Part shown: piece after piece, positions 37,793 to 48,538 of the stretch
Numbering within the stretch: position 1 is the first letter of the stretch
Layout: each line of letters starts with the position of its first letter
Origin: Paulinella micropora
Taxonomy: Eukaryota; Cercozoa; Imbricatea; Euglyphida; Paulinellidae
Length of the DNA stretch: 64,000 bases
NCBI GenBank assembly: GCA_019918135.1
Contig: WBZZ01004056.1
Span: 1-64,000 of the forward strand
Reading direction: 5' to 3'
Made by a program: the position numbers and the translations under genes
The notes under the pieces: model-generated
What the model was told of the DNA's origin: nothing
Database searches by the model: none
Seen by the model: the letters and a program-made list of their open reading frames with translations, nothing else

Positions 37793-38331
37793 ACGACAAC
37801 GACGACAACGACGACGACAACAACGACAACAACGACGACAACAGCGACAACAGCGACAACGGAAAGGGAGTAGAAAACGATGAGAACGAAAACGAAGCAG
37901 AAAGAGAGGAGAATGAAACGAAGGGGGGAAGGAAATGAAAAAGAAGGGCAGGAAAAAAACGAGGAAGAGAGAAAGAAAATAGAAAGGAGGAGGAGAGGAA
38001 AAAGGAAGAGGAAAGAAAGAAAAAGGAAAGAGAGGACAAAGTGAAACAATTAAAGGAAGAAACTAAGAGAAAAAAGCAGCAAGAGAAAGAAGAAAAGGAG
38101 AGGAGAAAGCGCCAAGCTAAGGAGGAGGAGGCGAAGCTTATCCCAAAGCTTCTTCTCAAGTTTGGCAAAGCCGTAAACCCCGATTTGCCCTTCCTGTGGT
38201 CCAAAAGGCCAGGTTCCCGCGGGCCTCAAGGAAAATATATCTTCGACGCCCGCTATGGGAGGGAAGTGTGCCCAGGATTGTATTGCTTTCCCAAAGCACT
38301 TACCAAATACGGTCATCAATATACAAATTAG
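37491..38331 (+). CDS. charged low-complexity exon(s) of an unknown gene
   Basis: Lys/Glu-rich sequence is interrupted by an (AAC)n/(GAC)n run (about 37748-37862) that would encode poly-Asn then Arg/Gln repeats. Towards the end a more ordinary protein sequence appears (LIPKLLLKFGKAVNPDLPFL, FDARYGREVCPGLYCFPKAL; 38130-38310). The exon structure is unclear because the repeats are open in several frames. It may belong to the same gene as 38380-39514. Confidence 0.35.
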
Positions 38332-38379
38332 TAATATGATTAGTGGTACAGAGCATAAATGCAATACTCATTTTTGTAG

Positions 38380-39514
38380 GTGACTTCGAATCGGGGGAGT
38401 CCTGCCGCTTCACAGACCCAGAAAATAGCCAAAATCAAAGCAGTAAGGTCGCAGCTGTCTGTCTTTGGCCAACGACATCATTGCCATGGATTGTCAGGTT
38501 TTTGGCGCCTGGTTTGTGCGGACGAGGGCGGATGGATACATTCATTCCCTTCTGTCTTCCTCAACCAGGAGGGGAAGGCAGAGGCCATGCTTGCTTCAGT
38601 TGCGGGAACGCATGTTTCTGTCACTGTCAAACCAGACGCCGTCGGCCAGGCAGAGCTTAACAGTCTTAGCAAGATTATCAATCGAGGGTTGAAGGAGTAT
38701 ATAGCGGCGCAAAGGTATTGATTTGGCAATGCTCGCTTGTTTGTGAACGCAACTTTTTGTTCTTGTTGCAGTCTCTTGCCAATCAAGCATCGCCCGAAAC
38801 CTGACACTGGCGACGGATCATCGGCCTGCACTGAAGAACGTAGTGGCCATCCCGGCGAAGCGAAGCAAGCCAGCCAAACGCGGCCGCCGTAAAAAGAAAC
38901 CAACAACTGCAGGCGAAGGTGGAGATGGACAAACAGGCGAAGGTGGAGATGGACAAACAGCTCCAGCTGGAAACGGGACGCCGGGGACTCCGGGGACGGG
39001 GGGGAACGTTACTCAGACTGCCACACACATCGCAGCAGAGCTTGTGAAGGGGATGAAGCCCTTATTTGATGGTTTGGTCGCACAGAAGGAAAGTGACCAT
39101 AACCAATTCGAGCAACTCAAGGGAATATTGGAGGCAGGAAACAAAGCTTTATCGGGTATTCAAAGCCTTGTGGAGAAACAGTCGAAAATGGGTAGTGACA
39201 GCGATGAATCTGAAAATAGTGACAGTCCGATGCAGGTGCTCTATGCTAGCGCTCCGAGTCAATATTCGCAAATGGCAATGTCCCTACCCATGGTACCAGC
39301 TTTCCCTCAAAACCAGGCAGCAGCTTCATATGCATGGCCACCTTTTGGATCAGGTGTGACGCAAGGGATTCCAGTACCCCAACCTTATTATTTCCCACAG
39401 GAACTGGTGAGATATCATACGCCACCCCACAGCGCAAAGTCACACGGGAGCCATAGTACAAAAAGAGCAGCTGTACATACAAGCAAGCACAGCTTGAAAA
39501 AGAAAAGGCACTAA
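38380..39514 (+). CDS. unknown protein with basic NLS-like tract, C-terminal exons
   Basis: Two exons fit: 38380-38714 (after a TTTTTGTAG acceptor) and 38788-39514, joined in phase 2 so that EYIAAQ continues into SIARNLTLATDHRPALKN. An NLS-like KRSKPAKRGRRKKKP follows, then a duplicated 8-residue unit (GEGGDGQT), a predicted helix (HIAAELVKGMKPLFDGLVAQ), a Pro/Gln/Tyr-rich segment and a basic tail ending KKKRH. No family is recognised. It converges on the methyltransferase gene with about 1.3 kb between the stops. Confidence 0.45.
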
Positions 39515-40543
39515 GCGTTGCTTATCAATCGTTCCGCCAAATTTGCATCTCCTGGACTTATTTGCATTGACTTTGCCCCAGACTTTGCGAGCAGGAGACA
39601 TGTGATTGCTGAAAGCACGGAACAAATATTTTCAAAGTTTTTCGTCTCCAAGTTTTCAATAAATAAAGTCCATTCAATGCGTAATATGTAATATATCAAA
39701 AATATTAATAATTCAGCTTACGCTGAAATTAATGTCAGCAGATCTGCCTCCAGAAATTCACCAAACTGAATGATTCTCCAGCTTAGGTTTCGTAAATCAC
39801 GAAGTCAAACGTTTTGAAATTTTTTAATAAGAAGTTGAAATAATATTTTATTATGTAATAAAAACTTGATAATCAATTCCTTTATCAGTTGCGATGCTTT
39901 TCCCTTTGAAAATAACATGTTTGTAGCAGCTGATTTACCAAACTTGGGTCAAGGTATACTTTTGGCGAAGAAGGTATACTTTTCCAAAAGGTGGGCCGTA
40001 AGGGAGACTGAAAAGTGAACGCTGCAGTGTTATTTACGGTAATAAATTAAGCGGGAATTATTGTTCCCGCTCCAAAATTTTGAACATTAGAAAGACAACC
40101 TCTTCACCCTCAGATTTGATTTTTCGCTCTAGCACAAAAGTGCTTAGAGCAAATTTTCCAGTTGTTTTTTGAATGATTCCAACCACCCACCCATCTTTTA
40201 CATGTCTTTTCGCTTGGGTGGTGGTGGTGAGAAAAGGGTGGAAAGAAAAATACACACCCATTACACCACACACATATATATACATCATTATAGCATAATC
40301 ACGCCTCATGCCTACCATCTTCAAGCATATTCACGCATATTCACATACATCATCATACATATAATGATATGCACTTGGTCACGCAGTAGTACTACTAAAA
40401 TGCCTGTTTTTACATGTCAAAATATATGTAAACGCTAGCAGAAAAGCCTAGAAAAAACCGTGACCACAAGAACAAGGGTGGCGCAAAGTAGGTTTGAGCA
40501 GTTGGACACAGGCAGTGCAAGGTTTGAAATTGCTCCAAGTAGC
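39515..40543. other. intergenic, no gene seen
   Basis: AT-rich sequence between two convergent genes. A duplicated GGTATACTTTT motif lies near 39950-39985. No gene, RNA or element end was recognised. Confidence 0.45.
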
Positions 40544-40788
40544 ACTTTTATGCATAAAAGTCACACATGTGGGCAGCTCAAATCAATCACACAGTGGTCA
40601 AAACTAAACAATGAGGGGCCGGAAGCTGCGCCGGGTGCAGGTTTAAACATGTAAAAAAAAAACTAGAGTAAAAAAGTTCAATTTAATCATTTCCAACCAT
40701 GCTCCTTTTTATACATAAATGGGATTGACTCCCGTGAAACACCCTGAAAGGTTACTCCGAAACCTGCTGAGTAGAGGCAAGAAGTGCA

Positions 40789-43700
40789 TCAGCATTTCTT
40801 GTGCCACTTGGTGTGGCACGCGTCGTTGCAGAAGTGACCATGAACGAAGAAACCATCGTTTTTGACACAACCGTTGAGGACCGAGTCGAAGCAAACAATC
40901 GAACACGGAGCTGCAAAACCGGAGAAAGACGACAAACTGTGCACATACGACGGTCCGTGCAGGTAATGGTTGTCCTGTTCGCAGTCCACGAAGTCATCTT
41001 CTTCAAGGTCCAAGCCTTGCTTGCAAGTGAAACAGACCGCCTTGGTCTCGCCCTTTGCACTTCCGCCAATGTGTCCCCTTTTCTCAAGAACTTTGTCGAC
41101 TTTGCCTGGGTCGTTTTCCTCCTCCTCCTCGTCGTCGTCCTCAACTTCGTCGTCACTGGTAGCCTTTTTCTTCTTGCCCTTCTTCTTGTTCGGGTTCAGG
41201 AAATCCCTGACACGAGACTTCGCAAATTCAACCTGCTTTACATCGTTGTCGATTCCAGTAACTCGCATGTCGGCCTCCAAAGCTCCGATTACCTCTGAAC
41301 CCGAACCCATGCACGCAACAAGAACATTGCTTAGAGGTGGCAGAATGGTTGACAAAATCTGCTTTGACAGCTCCGTGGGCTTCTCGAAGACGTTCACGCG
41401 TGCTCCGTCGGATGAATGGCGCTGTTTCTTGACCGGTACCTCGACGACGAAGAGGTTGTGACGGTTGATGGGGTTCGGGTCGAGGTTGAGGGTGAAGGAG
41501 GCTTGCTTCGGGTTGAATGCCACCAACATCATCTCTACCGCCTTGATCCACTTCTGGACATCTCCCACGTAGTTGTGATTCTTTTTGTACCAGTACACCG
41601 TTTCAATCGTCTGGTACCCAGTCATTGAAAGAGCCTCCACCAGCATGTTGTACTGTGAAGGGTGGCAGTGGAAGACAACAGCCCTCTTCTCAGAGTTTCC
41701 TACGACACTGAATGTGTTGAGCAAGGTCTTGACTTTCTCCTCGTTGATCTCCTCCTGATCATGCTGTAATTCCGAAATGTTGTACGGCAAGTCCGCGTAC
41801 AGGCAGTCTGCAAACACAGAAAAAAAAAAACCAGAAAAAACGTGAAAGGCCAGGACTGGCAAGAACTGAATGTGACACTTTTATGCATAAAAGTCATGAC
41901 TGCGGAAAAGGCAAGGTGACCAAATGCAGAGTCAGATGGAAGAAGACTTGCCATCTTGAACATGTCGCCCGTCATGATCTTTGCGTTGCCAATTTGCAAC
42001 TCCGTTTCAGCCTGCACAGGCAAAACCAAACATGACACTTTTATGCATAAAAGTACAAGCTGACGACTAGACCTGAAGGGCTTCTGGTCGGCCTCTTTTC
42101 TCGTCGTGTAACGCACTTTCGCGAGGTCGAACCAGACGAGCACTTGCTTCCTGAGAGCTTCAGGAATCTTGCGATACTTGACGGCCGACTTGTACAGGAA
42201 ATCGACGGTGGCCATCATGGTCCTGCGAGAAGTCTCAGTGTTCAATCGCGGAACCAACAAGCACAGTTCCTCCCAGGTCTCATTGATGAGAAATCCCTCG
42301 AGTTGAAACATGTTCATGGACTGGGCCAGGGCAACAATGTCCTCCTTCAACTTGTGGTAGCAGCAGTACTTCTTCTGGCTGATGAAGAACTCCTTCATGA
42401 TGCTGTTGACTTGCTTCAACTTGCACTCAGAGAGCCTTTTCACAAGAGCTTTCATTTCCTCTAACAGGCCAGGCTTGTCCATTCGAATCCAGTGCAGTTC
42501 GTTGATGCTGTCGATGATGGTCTTGTCCATGTCTTCGCGAATTCCATGGCGGGAAAGAAGCTGCTTTCACACCTTCCAAAGATCGCTTGTGTGAGACGAC
42601 ACGTACGTCCACATCGAATTGAAGGTAGCTTGATTAATGTTGCGGGAAAGAGCAAACTCCTGCTTCCAAGTACCCAAAAACTTTTGAATCGACTTTGCGG
42701 ATTGATCCTTGAGGCGCAAAATTGCAAGGTAGCCCTGGTTGTGGGCAGCGATGGCGTTCTCCCCAAAGGCGTTCTTGCGTTGCGTCTGCGCCACGCGATT
42801 CTCGTAGGCACCCAACAGACTCACTGCACGCCGACCTTTCTCGTTCCATCTCACGAATCGAAGCTTCAACATCTTGATGACTTGCCAAACGCCTGCGTGG
42901 GGTGCATTCGGTGCAAGCGCTGAATTGCGTTGGAGGTGTGGAGGCCCACGAAGGCCTCCATGTGCAGCTTGCCTTCCTTCATCTTGTCCCTCAGGAACGT
43001 TTGCAGCTCCGCACGCTTGTCCAACGGAATGTTTTTCCAGTCCAGTTTGCCGCTCTTGCCGTCGATGACGCCCGCAGCTTTCCACTTTCTTGTCCATTCA
43101 TTGACAGTGTCTCGATCGCAGAAAACAGGAGGCTCCATCAATTCGTTGTCCTCGTCGTCCAAGCCAAACTCTTTGTCAAAGACAACCTTGTCATTCTTGT
43201 CCTGCAGCCAACCCACCCACTCGATCTTGTCGTTGGGCTTGCCACTCGTGTAGAAGCTGTTCATGAGTTCGCCGACATGGTTCTCGTCCAGCGAGCGGTC
43301 GATGACTCCTTTGTGCGGAGCATCCGCGATCTGGTCCGGCAGAACTTCCACGTTGTCATACGAGAGCGAAGAGATGTCTTGAGTTGCTGCCTGGACCAAG
43401 GTCCTCGTTTCTGAACAACACATGACACTTTTATGCATAAAAGTCACAAGCACAGACAGGCGTAAATGAGGTTTTCCCTTCTTGGTACTTGGCTTCTTCT
43501 TGCGCTTGCTTGTCTTTTTCTGTCACGTTTTTTGCCGAACTTCTTGTTGCCTTTCATTTTCTTTGCTTTCTTGACTGCAGGAGAAAGTTTGCTAGTGTCA
43601 GGACTCAAGCTGAGGTCTTCATCACTTTTGTCCTTCCTCTTCTTGCTTGCATTGGTAGGGGTTGACACGACAGAGCTTCCTGATGGGCTTGATTTCCTTG

Positions 43701-44660
43701 AAGCAGAAACAGGAGCCTTCAGTTTTAGTTTCAACGGTGGGGAATTGGGAAGAATTTTCCTTTTCTGACCCGAACCTGAGGCCTGAGACTGCAATTCACC
43801 GTCGTCATCTTCAGGGTCATTTTCCTGGGTCCCTGCAAAAACAAATTCAGGTGGCACCAGATCCTGAAACCGGTTAGCACTTTTATGCATAAAAGTGGTG
43901 AGTGAAATTGGGCTCGGGCGTAAAAATCAGACGCACTTTTATGCATAAAAGTGGTGAGTGAAAAAGGCAGTCGAGCCAATCCGAACATGGAACTTTTATG
44001 CATAAAAGTGCCAGCTGCAAATGGTCCAGACCTGTTTTTCAGTGGCAGCCACTCTGGCAGCCACTCTGGCAGCCACTCTGGCAGCCTTCTCAGCCATCGC
44101 CTGCAGCAACTCTTTCAGCTTCTTGTTGAGCTTGCCTACAGTTGTCACATGTAATTCATAATCAAAAAAATCACCGCAAACAACGTAGGAAAGGGGTGCA
44201 GGGACGAATTCAAACTCAGCCACACACACAGAGACATCAAACATGGAAAAAAACAAACAGAAAGCACACACAGAAGGGAAAAATAAGAGGGAGAGAACTA
44301 GAGAACGAAAGGAACATGCTTTTTGATCAGTAGGTGCACTGGTGGTCACGCCCCTTTCAAAGATGCGACGCAGCGACGGTTCCCAAGTCACATCCTCAGG
44401 CAAGTCTGCTCTGTTGCCCGAATGCAAACAGTCTCGCTCTGCCAAATGAAAGATGATGGTTTGGCCCTTCTCTTCGTCCCAAACAGAAACGAGCCACATT
44501 CGACCCGTAGGAGACTTGGAGCAAGCAAACTTGCTTACCACTCCCGAAAAAGTAGGTCGAATGTTTTTGCGACAGTCTGGCACTAAAGCGGGTAGGACAA
44601 TCAGATCCAGGTCTTGGTCGATCCACCAGTACCGAGCGGAGCTGTCCGAAACATGTTTTT
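40789..44660 (-). CDS. N4/N6-type DNA methyltransferase, multi-exon
   Basis: The C-terminal exon 41807-40789 carries the catalytic ADLPYNI motif (DPPY type), the region for substrate and base recognition, and the SAM-binding motif VLVACMGSGSEVIGALEAD...GIDND. An acidic/basic linker and a Cys/His-rich tail follow (CFTCKQG...CEQDNHYLHG...HFCNDACHTKWHKKC). The upstream exon 42011-41948 supplies ETELQIGNAKIMTGDMF. Exon 42530-42057 and upstream blocks (43430-42570) give helical sequence, including a weakly ParB-like GVIDRSLDENHVGELMNSF (about 43330-43270). N-terminal exons include 43865-43460 (Lys/Ser-rich, NLS-like), 44135-44032 (a KAARVAARVAARVAA repeat) and 44660-44340. It would methylate adenine-N6 or cytosine-N4 in DNA. 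A TGA at 42567-42569 lies in frame where Trp would fit, and one splice near 42890 is unresolved, so the copy may be inactive. Confidence 0.68.
42012..42056 (-). other. 45-nt intron largely made of the palindrome
   Basis: With donor CTT|GTAC and acceptor TGTGCAG, the phase-0 intron begins GTACTTTTATGCATAAAAGT. The palindrome therefore fills 18 of 45 nt and touches the 5-prime splice site. Splicing is inferred from frame and phase; the frame is also open through the intron. Confidence 0.5.
43846..44035 (+). repeat. long direct repeat, copy 1
   Basis: About 190 bp is similar to 46013-46202. It carries palindromes and the shared sequence around AAATTGGGCTCGGGCGTAAA. This copy overlaps an intron of the methyltransferase gene. 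Confidence 0.75.
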
Positions 44661-45117
44661 TTTTTCAGTCATTGTCGCAAAGCAGTTTTGGGCTGTCGAG
44701 AAAAACAGAGAGTACTTGAGAAAAGGCCCAAAGGGACTTTCTGCTCTCAAAAAAAAAAACTGTCCTGAGCCAAAAACAGTGTTTTTTGGGCCGAATCATA
44801 ATCGTGGGCCGCGGGATTCCAAATTTGAAGTACGGTTCGGATTGGCCCAAAGAGGTATTTCCGGACTAACAACTTGAAAAATGATTAGCCCAAAACAGTT
44901 TTCAGGCACTGGTGACACTGGGTGTCCCTTTTGGACCCGCCCGGATTAGCATTTATGCATAAAAGTCTCACATTCAACTCAGCCCAAACCGGTTTTTTCA
45001 TTTTTTTTGAAAAAATCAAAGCTGAAAAGGCAATTTGGGACTTTTATGCATAAAAGTCTCATGTTCAAACTGGACTTAGACAGCTTTTCATGACCTCTGA
45101 AAATGCATGTTTTTCAG

Positions 45118-48100
45118 ATCCTTAAGCGCAATTACCTTTCCACACTGAGATCTCATTTCAAGACCCTCGCACAACAGCTGGAGGGCCAGCCACATCGATC
45201 TCCACACGACGAGATCGTTCAAGGCGACCTAAAACTACGCAAAGGTTCTACAAGTACTGTACCAAAACCTTTGTTGAGCAATCTTGAAATGAAAAGAATT
45301 GTTTGGACAGGCGACTTTCTGGGGTTTGGATTCGAGGCCTGGCTGAAAACGTTTGCTCCAGAGCGACTTCACCGCTACTGGAAAAAGATTGCGTCAGTCC
45401 AAGGCGGTGAAGGGGGTACTCGGAAGTTGGACGAAACACAGGCAAGGCATCTGATCGCAGAAGGGAAACACTTGTTTGCTTCGTTCTTTGTTTTCACGGT
45501 GTTTAAGCAAGGACGACGTTTTACGCAATGGGAGGTGGATCTGTGTCTCAAAATAAAACATCGTGGTCTCAGCAGAGAAGGGATCGATGTTCTCTCTTCT
45601 GCAGGAAGAATTCTTCCTTTGCGAAGCTTCGATCTGCACAGAAGCAAACGACTTGAAACTGTGATGGAAAGAATCAAGTAAGCAAGGCGTGAACTCATAC
45701 ATAAAACTATTCTACACTTTGTTAAACACATTTTTGTCACACATCAAAATTGTTGCATTGACAGTCTTTGCTTTAAGATCAGTTCGTGGAGGGTTTTCAA
45801 GAACTCACCAGACAACGGCTGCATTTTACACTGTTAACGAAATGTTTTCAGTGGAAGGGTAGATAATTTCACGCAAGACCGAACCAGCCAAAAAAAAGCT
45901 TGTAGGTCCAAACCGGACATGTGACTTTTATGCATAAAAGCTCAAAGTGTGAAAAATCCATTTTGTCAGAACAGTTAAATTTTAAAACTTCTGCAGTTCT
46001 CTGCAAGAGCCTTTCAGGTGCCACCGGTTCCTGGAACCGGTCAGCACTTTTATGCATAAAAGTGCTGAGGGAAATTGGGCTCGGGCGTAAAAAGTGGACC
46101 CCAATTGGAAAATCCAAAAAAACGTGAAAAAGGCAGCCGAGCCGATCCGAACATGGAACTTTTATGCATAAAAGTGCCAACTGCAAACGGTCCAGACCTG
46201 TCTGAACCGAACAGTTGGTTTTCAAGAATCGTGGTGTGTTTGATTTCTTTCAAAAGTGGTGTGAAACATGTTGAAACCACTCATGATGTGCATGACGTGC
46301 TAGTTCAGTAACAGCCACGACAGTTTTCAGGGTTACTTCAGTAGAGCATGCAAATGTCTTGAAAGGTGACAATAAGGAATTTTAAAGCATGCATTTGTTT
46401 TTTCAATGTGTCCTTTTTAAAACTTCCCCTCAGTACAAAAACAGAAACATCTGATTAAACCAACATCACTGCACCTGTAAACATGCTGCGGTGCTAGGCA
46501 AAACGAAGCTCGTACTGACGTGATCTGGTCTAATTGGTTCAACAACTTTGCAACGAGTCTGAAGTTTCGCAATGTTGGTGTTTCCAATTTGGGAGTGTGC
46601 CAGTACAACAACGGACTTTGGACGGTTTGGGTGTAATTCAGTCGCAGCGGTTGCAGCCTCCCAGCTTAGTGTGGAATGACTGCAAGAGAAACGCAATTCC
46701 AGATGATCTTTTTGAGCAGGCTTTGACGGAACTTACACGAAGTAAGATGCACGAGTTGCAAACCAGGAATCCTGACTTTTTGCAATTTTTTCAACACTCT
46801 GCTTCCAGGGAATCAAACAGAATTCCGCTCAGGTTGCCCGTCAGTCTTTCCACCGACAACGACTCTGCGAACAAGGGGACTGTTTTCTTCGGTGTGCGGT
46901 TGGAAGACCGAAAGATCGCATCAAATGATGCGTTGATTCGTTTTTTGCAAAACTTGCAGCGGATCAAAGACAGGAGGAAGAGCCCCGTTACAAGCTCTAC
47001 ACGGTCGATTCCAACATTTACAAAAGAATTCTCAAAGTGTGTTTTTCAAGTTGTGACGAAGTTGTGCAAGAACATCTTTTGCGCATGTGCGGTTTTTGCA
47101 GGTAATGTTGGACTTGAGCGGATGCTTTGCTCACCTGAAGTCCTGGTTGTGTGTGTTTCTCGGGCCCTGGCATGTGCACAAGTTCTTGTGTATTTTGCTT
47201 TGGCGTGAGTTCAAGCGCCAAGTGTTCGGCCCGTTTCGGCATGCACTGTTTCCTGACAAAAAATTCCGCATCAAGCCCCGGCTGAAGACAATCACTGCAA
47301 TCATAGCTTACCTGCGACTAGCTTACCCTCACGTGAGAAAGGACATTCAGGACAGCTCTGACAACGCGACCCTTCCTGAAGAAGCTAGAAAAGCACTCAG
47401 AAGTCTTTTGACGTTGTGCAGGCCCAGGACCTGGGTTGCGTCATTCGTGAAAACTTGCTCAAACAGATTTGGGTGTATTTGCACAGAGCTTTGCATATGT
47501 TGTTGCATTTCAAATCCAACGAGTACACACATGTCCTGACGCTGCATCTGCTGCTGTTGAACTACTGGCGAAGTGTGAACCACCCTGCTTGGAGAGTGTT
47601 CCAGCATAAACCCCGGATGTTCTCTGAAAAAAAATGCGAAACGAATCTCAGCAGCGTTGCGATGCATTCTTTGAGCGACCCGATGCGGTTTGATCTTCAA
47701 CACGTACAGAAAACGCTGTTGTTGCTGACTCACAGTCATGACGCGATAGCTCCCGTAACCAGAACTGACAGAAGATTGAGCTTCGGGGTCCGGAGGTTGA
47801 GGCGGCGTATAATTTTTTACTGGAGCTTGTAGCAAGTTTTAAAGGTGGAACTGTGAGAATGTCACATGTCAACGCAGCTGAAGACTGGGATTCTAAGGAT
47901 GACATGAAGAACAGGCTTGTTCCATTTAATATCAAGTTGCAAGTCAAGAATGATGTTCTTCATCAGTTCGACAGAAACGTCCAGCGCTGCAAGCGCCTTT
48001 CGGTTTGAATTGGTTTGTCACTGTTCTCGCAGCAATTGAGGAAGGAGTCGTGGATGATCCGCTCCAAGATTCCCAGTAGGCAGAATCGTAAGTGAACAGG

Positions 48101-48538
48101 GAGCTGCATGCATCGCAAGGCTAGCAGGAATTGTCACATGCAAGTTTGCAGAGAAAAGATTCAGCAATGTCTGCGGTGGATGCGAAGGCAGGGGACGGCC
48201 CTCAAGAAGGGTCACTGGCGAGGAGTCCAAGAATGTTACCGCAGCCAAGGCCCAGGCGTCGAGGGGAAGCAGAGCTCGACACAGCTGAAGATGGAGATGA
48301 AACAGACGTAGCGCACAGCGATTCCCAGTGTACCTCAGACAGTGAAGATGACAACTCTTCAGATGAATGGGAGTGCTCTGCCGCAGACGCTGAGTCTGAA
48401 GCAGTTGCTAGCCAGCAATCACTTCGTCCGCCCTTGCGCAGCTCTGCACGCGCAGTCAGGGCAAGAACCTGGATGGCACGCTTTGGTGGGGATTTTGACA
48501 CGAACTCGACTCAGTCAACAACTTCCTGCCAGAGATAA
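45118..48538 (+). CDS. large multi-exon gene, transposase-like, family unknown
   Basis: Exons that agree in phase: 45118-45677 (ends AA|GTAAGC), 46498 to about 46590, about 46650-46891, about 46961-47036, 47102-47332, 47422-47703 and 47796-48008. An acidic C-terminal block follows at about 48131-48538 (DSEDDNSSDEWEC). Motifs include LSREGIDVLSSAGRILPLRS, DVIWSNWFNNFATSLKF, YKLYTVDSNIYKRILK, FLGPWHVHKFLCILLWREF and NEYTHVLTLHLLLLNYWRS. The GPWHVHK box and helical surroundings recall large transposase-derived orphan proteins, but I do not recognise the family. It lies head to head with the methyltransferase (about 0.45 kb apart, two palindromes between). The start codon is uncertain: an acceptor-like TTTTTCAG precedes 45118. 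Splice sites are inferred by eye. Confidence 0.45.
46013..46202 (+). repeat. long direct repeat, copy 2
   Basis: It matches 43846-44035 in the same orientation and lies in the first intron of the plus-strand partner gene. Confidence 0.75.

Noticed and set aside
37524-38204. Long minus-strand Ser/Phe/Leu frame
   Set aside because: It is the antisense of a Lys/Glu-rich and (AAC)n/(GAC)n plus-strand stretch.
38465-38692. Alternative frame (MANDIIAMDCQVFGAWF...) in the unknown plus-strand gene
   Set aside because: It is Arg/Ser-rich and does not join the downstream coding exon; the 38380 frame joins it in phase.
42560-42572. A 12-nt intron GTGTGAAAGCAG removing the in-frame TGA in the methyltransferase
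   Set aside because: It is far too short for spliceosomal introns here (shortest plausible about 45 nt), so a nonsense change or an unusual codon is more likely.
44614-44877. Plus-strand frame opposite the methyltransferase N-terminal exon
   Set aside because: It starts inside the exon of the minus-strand gene and continues into poly-A/T-rich spacer without protein-like composition.
40544-46175. CRISPR array from the repeated 18-mer
   Set aside because: Spacing is irregular (tens to thousands of bases), the repeat is a perfect palindrome, and the context is intron-bearing eukaryotic genes.
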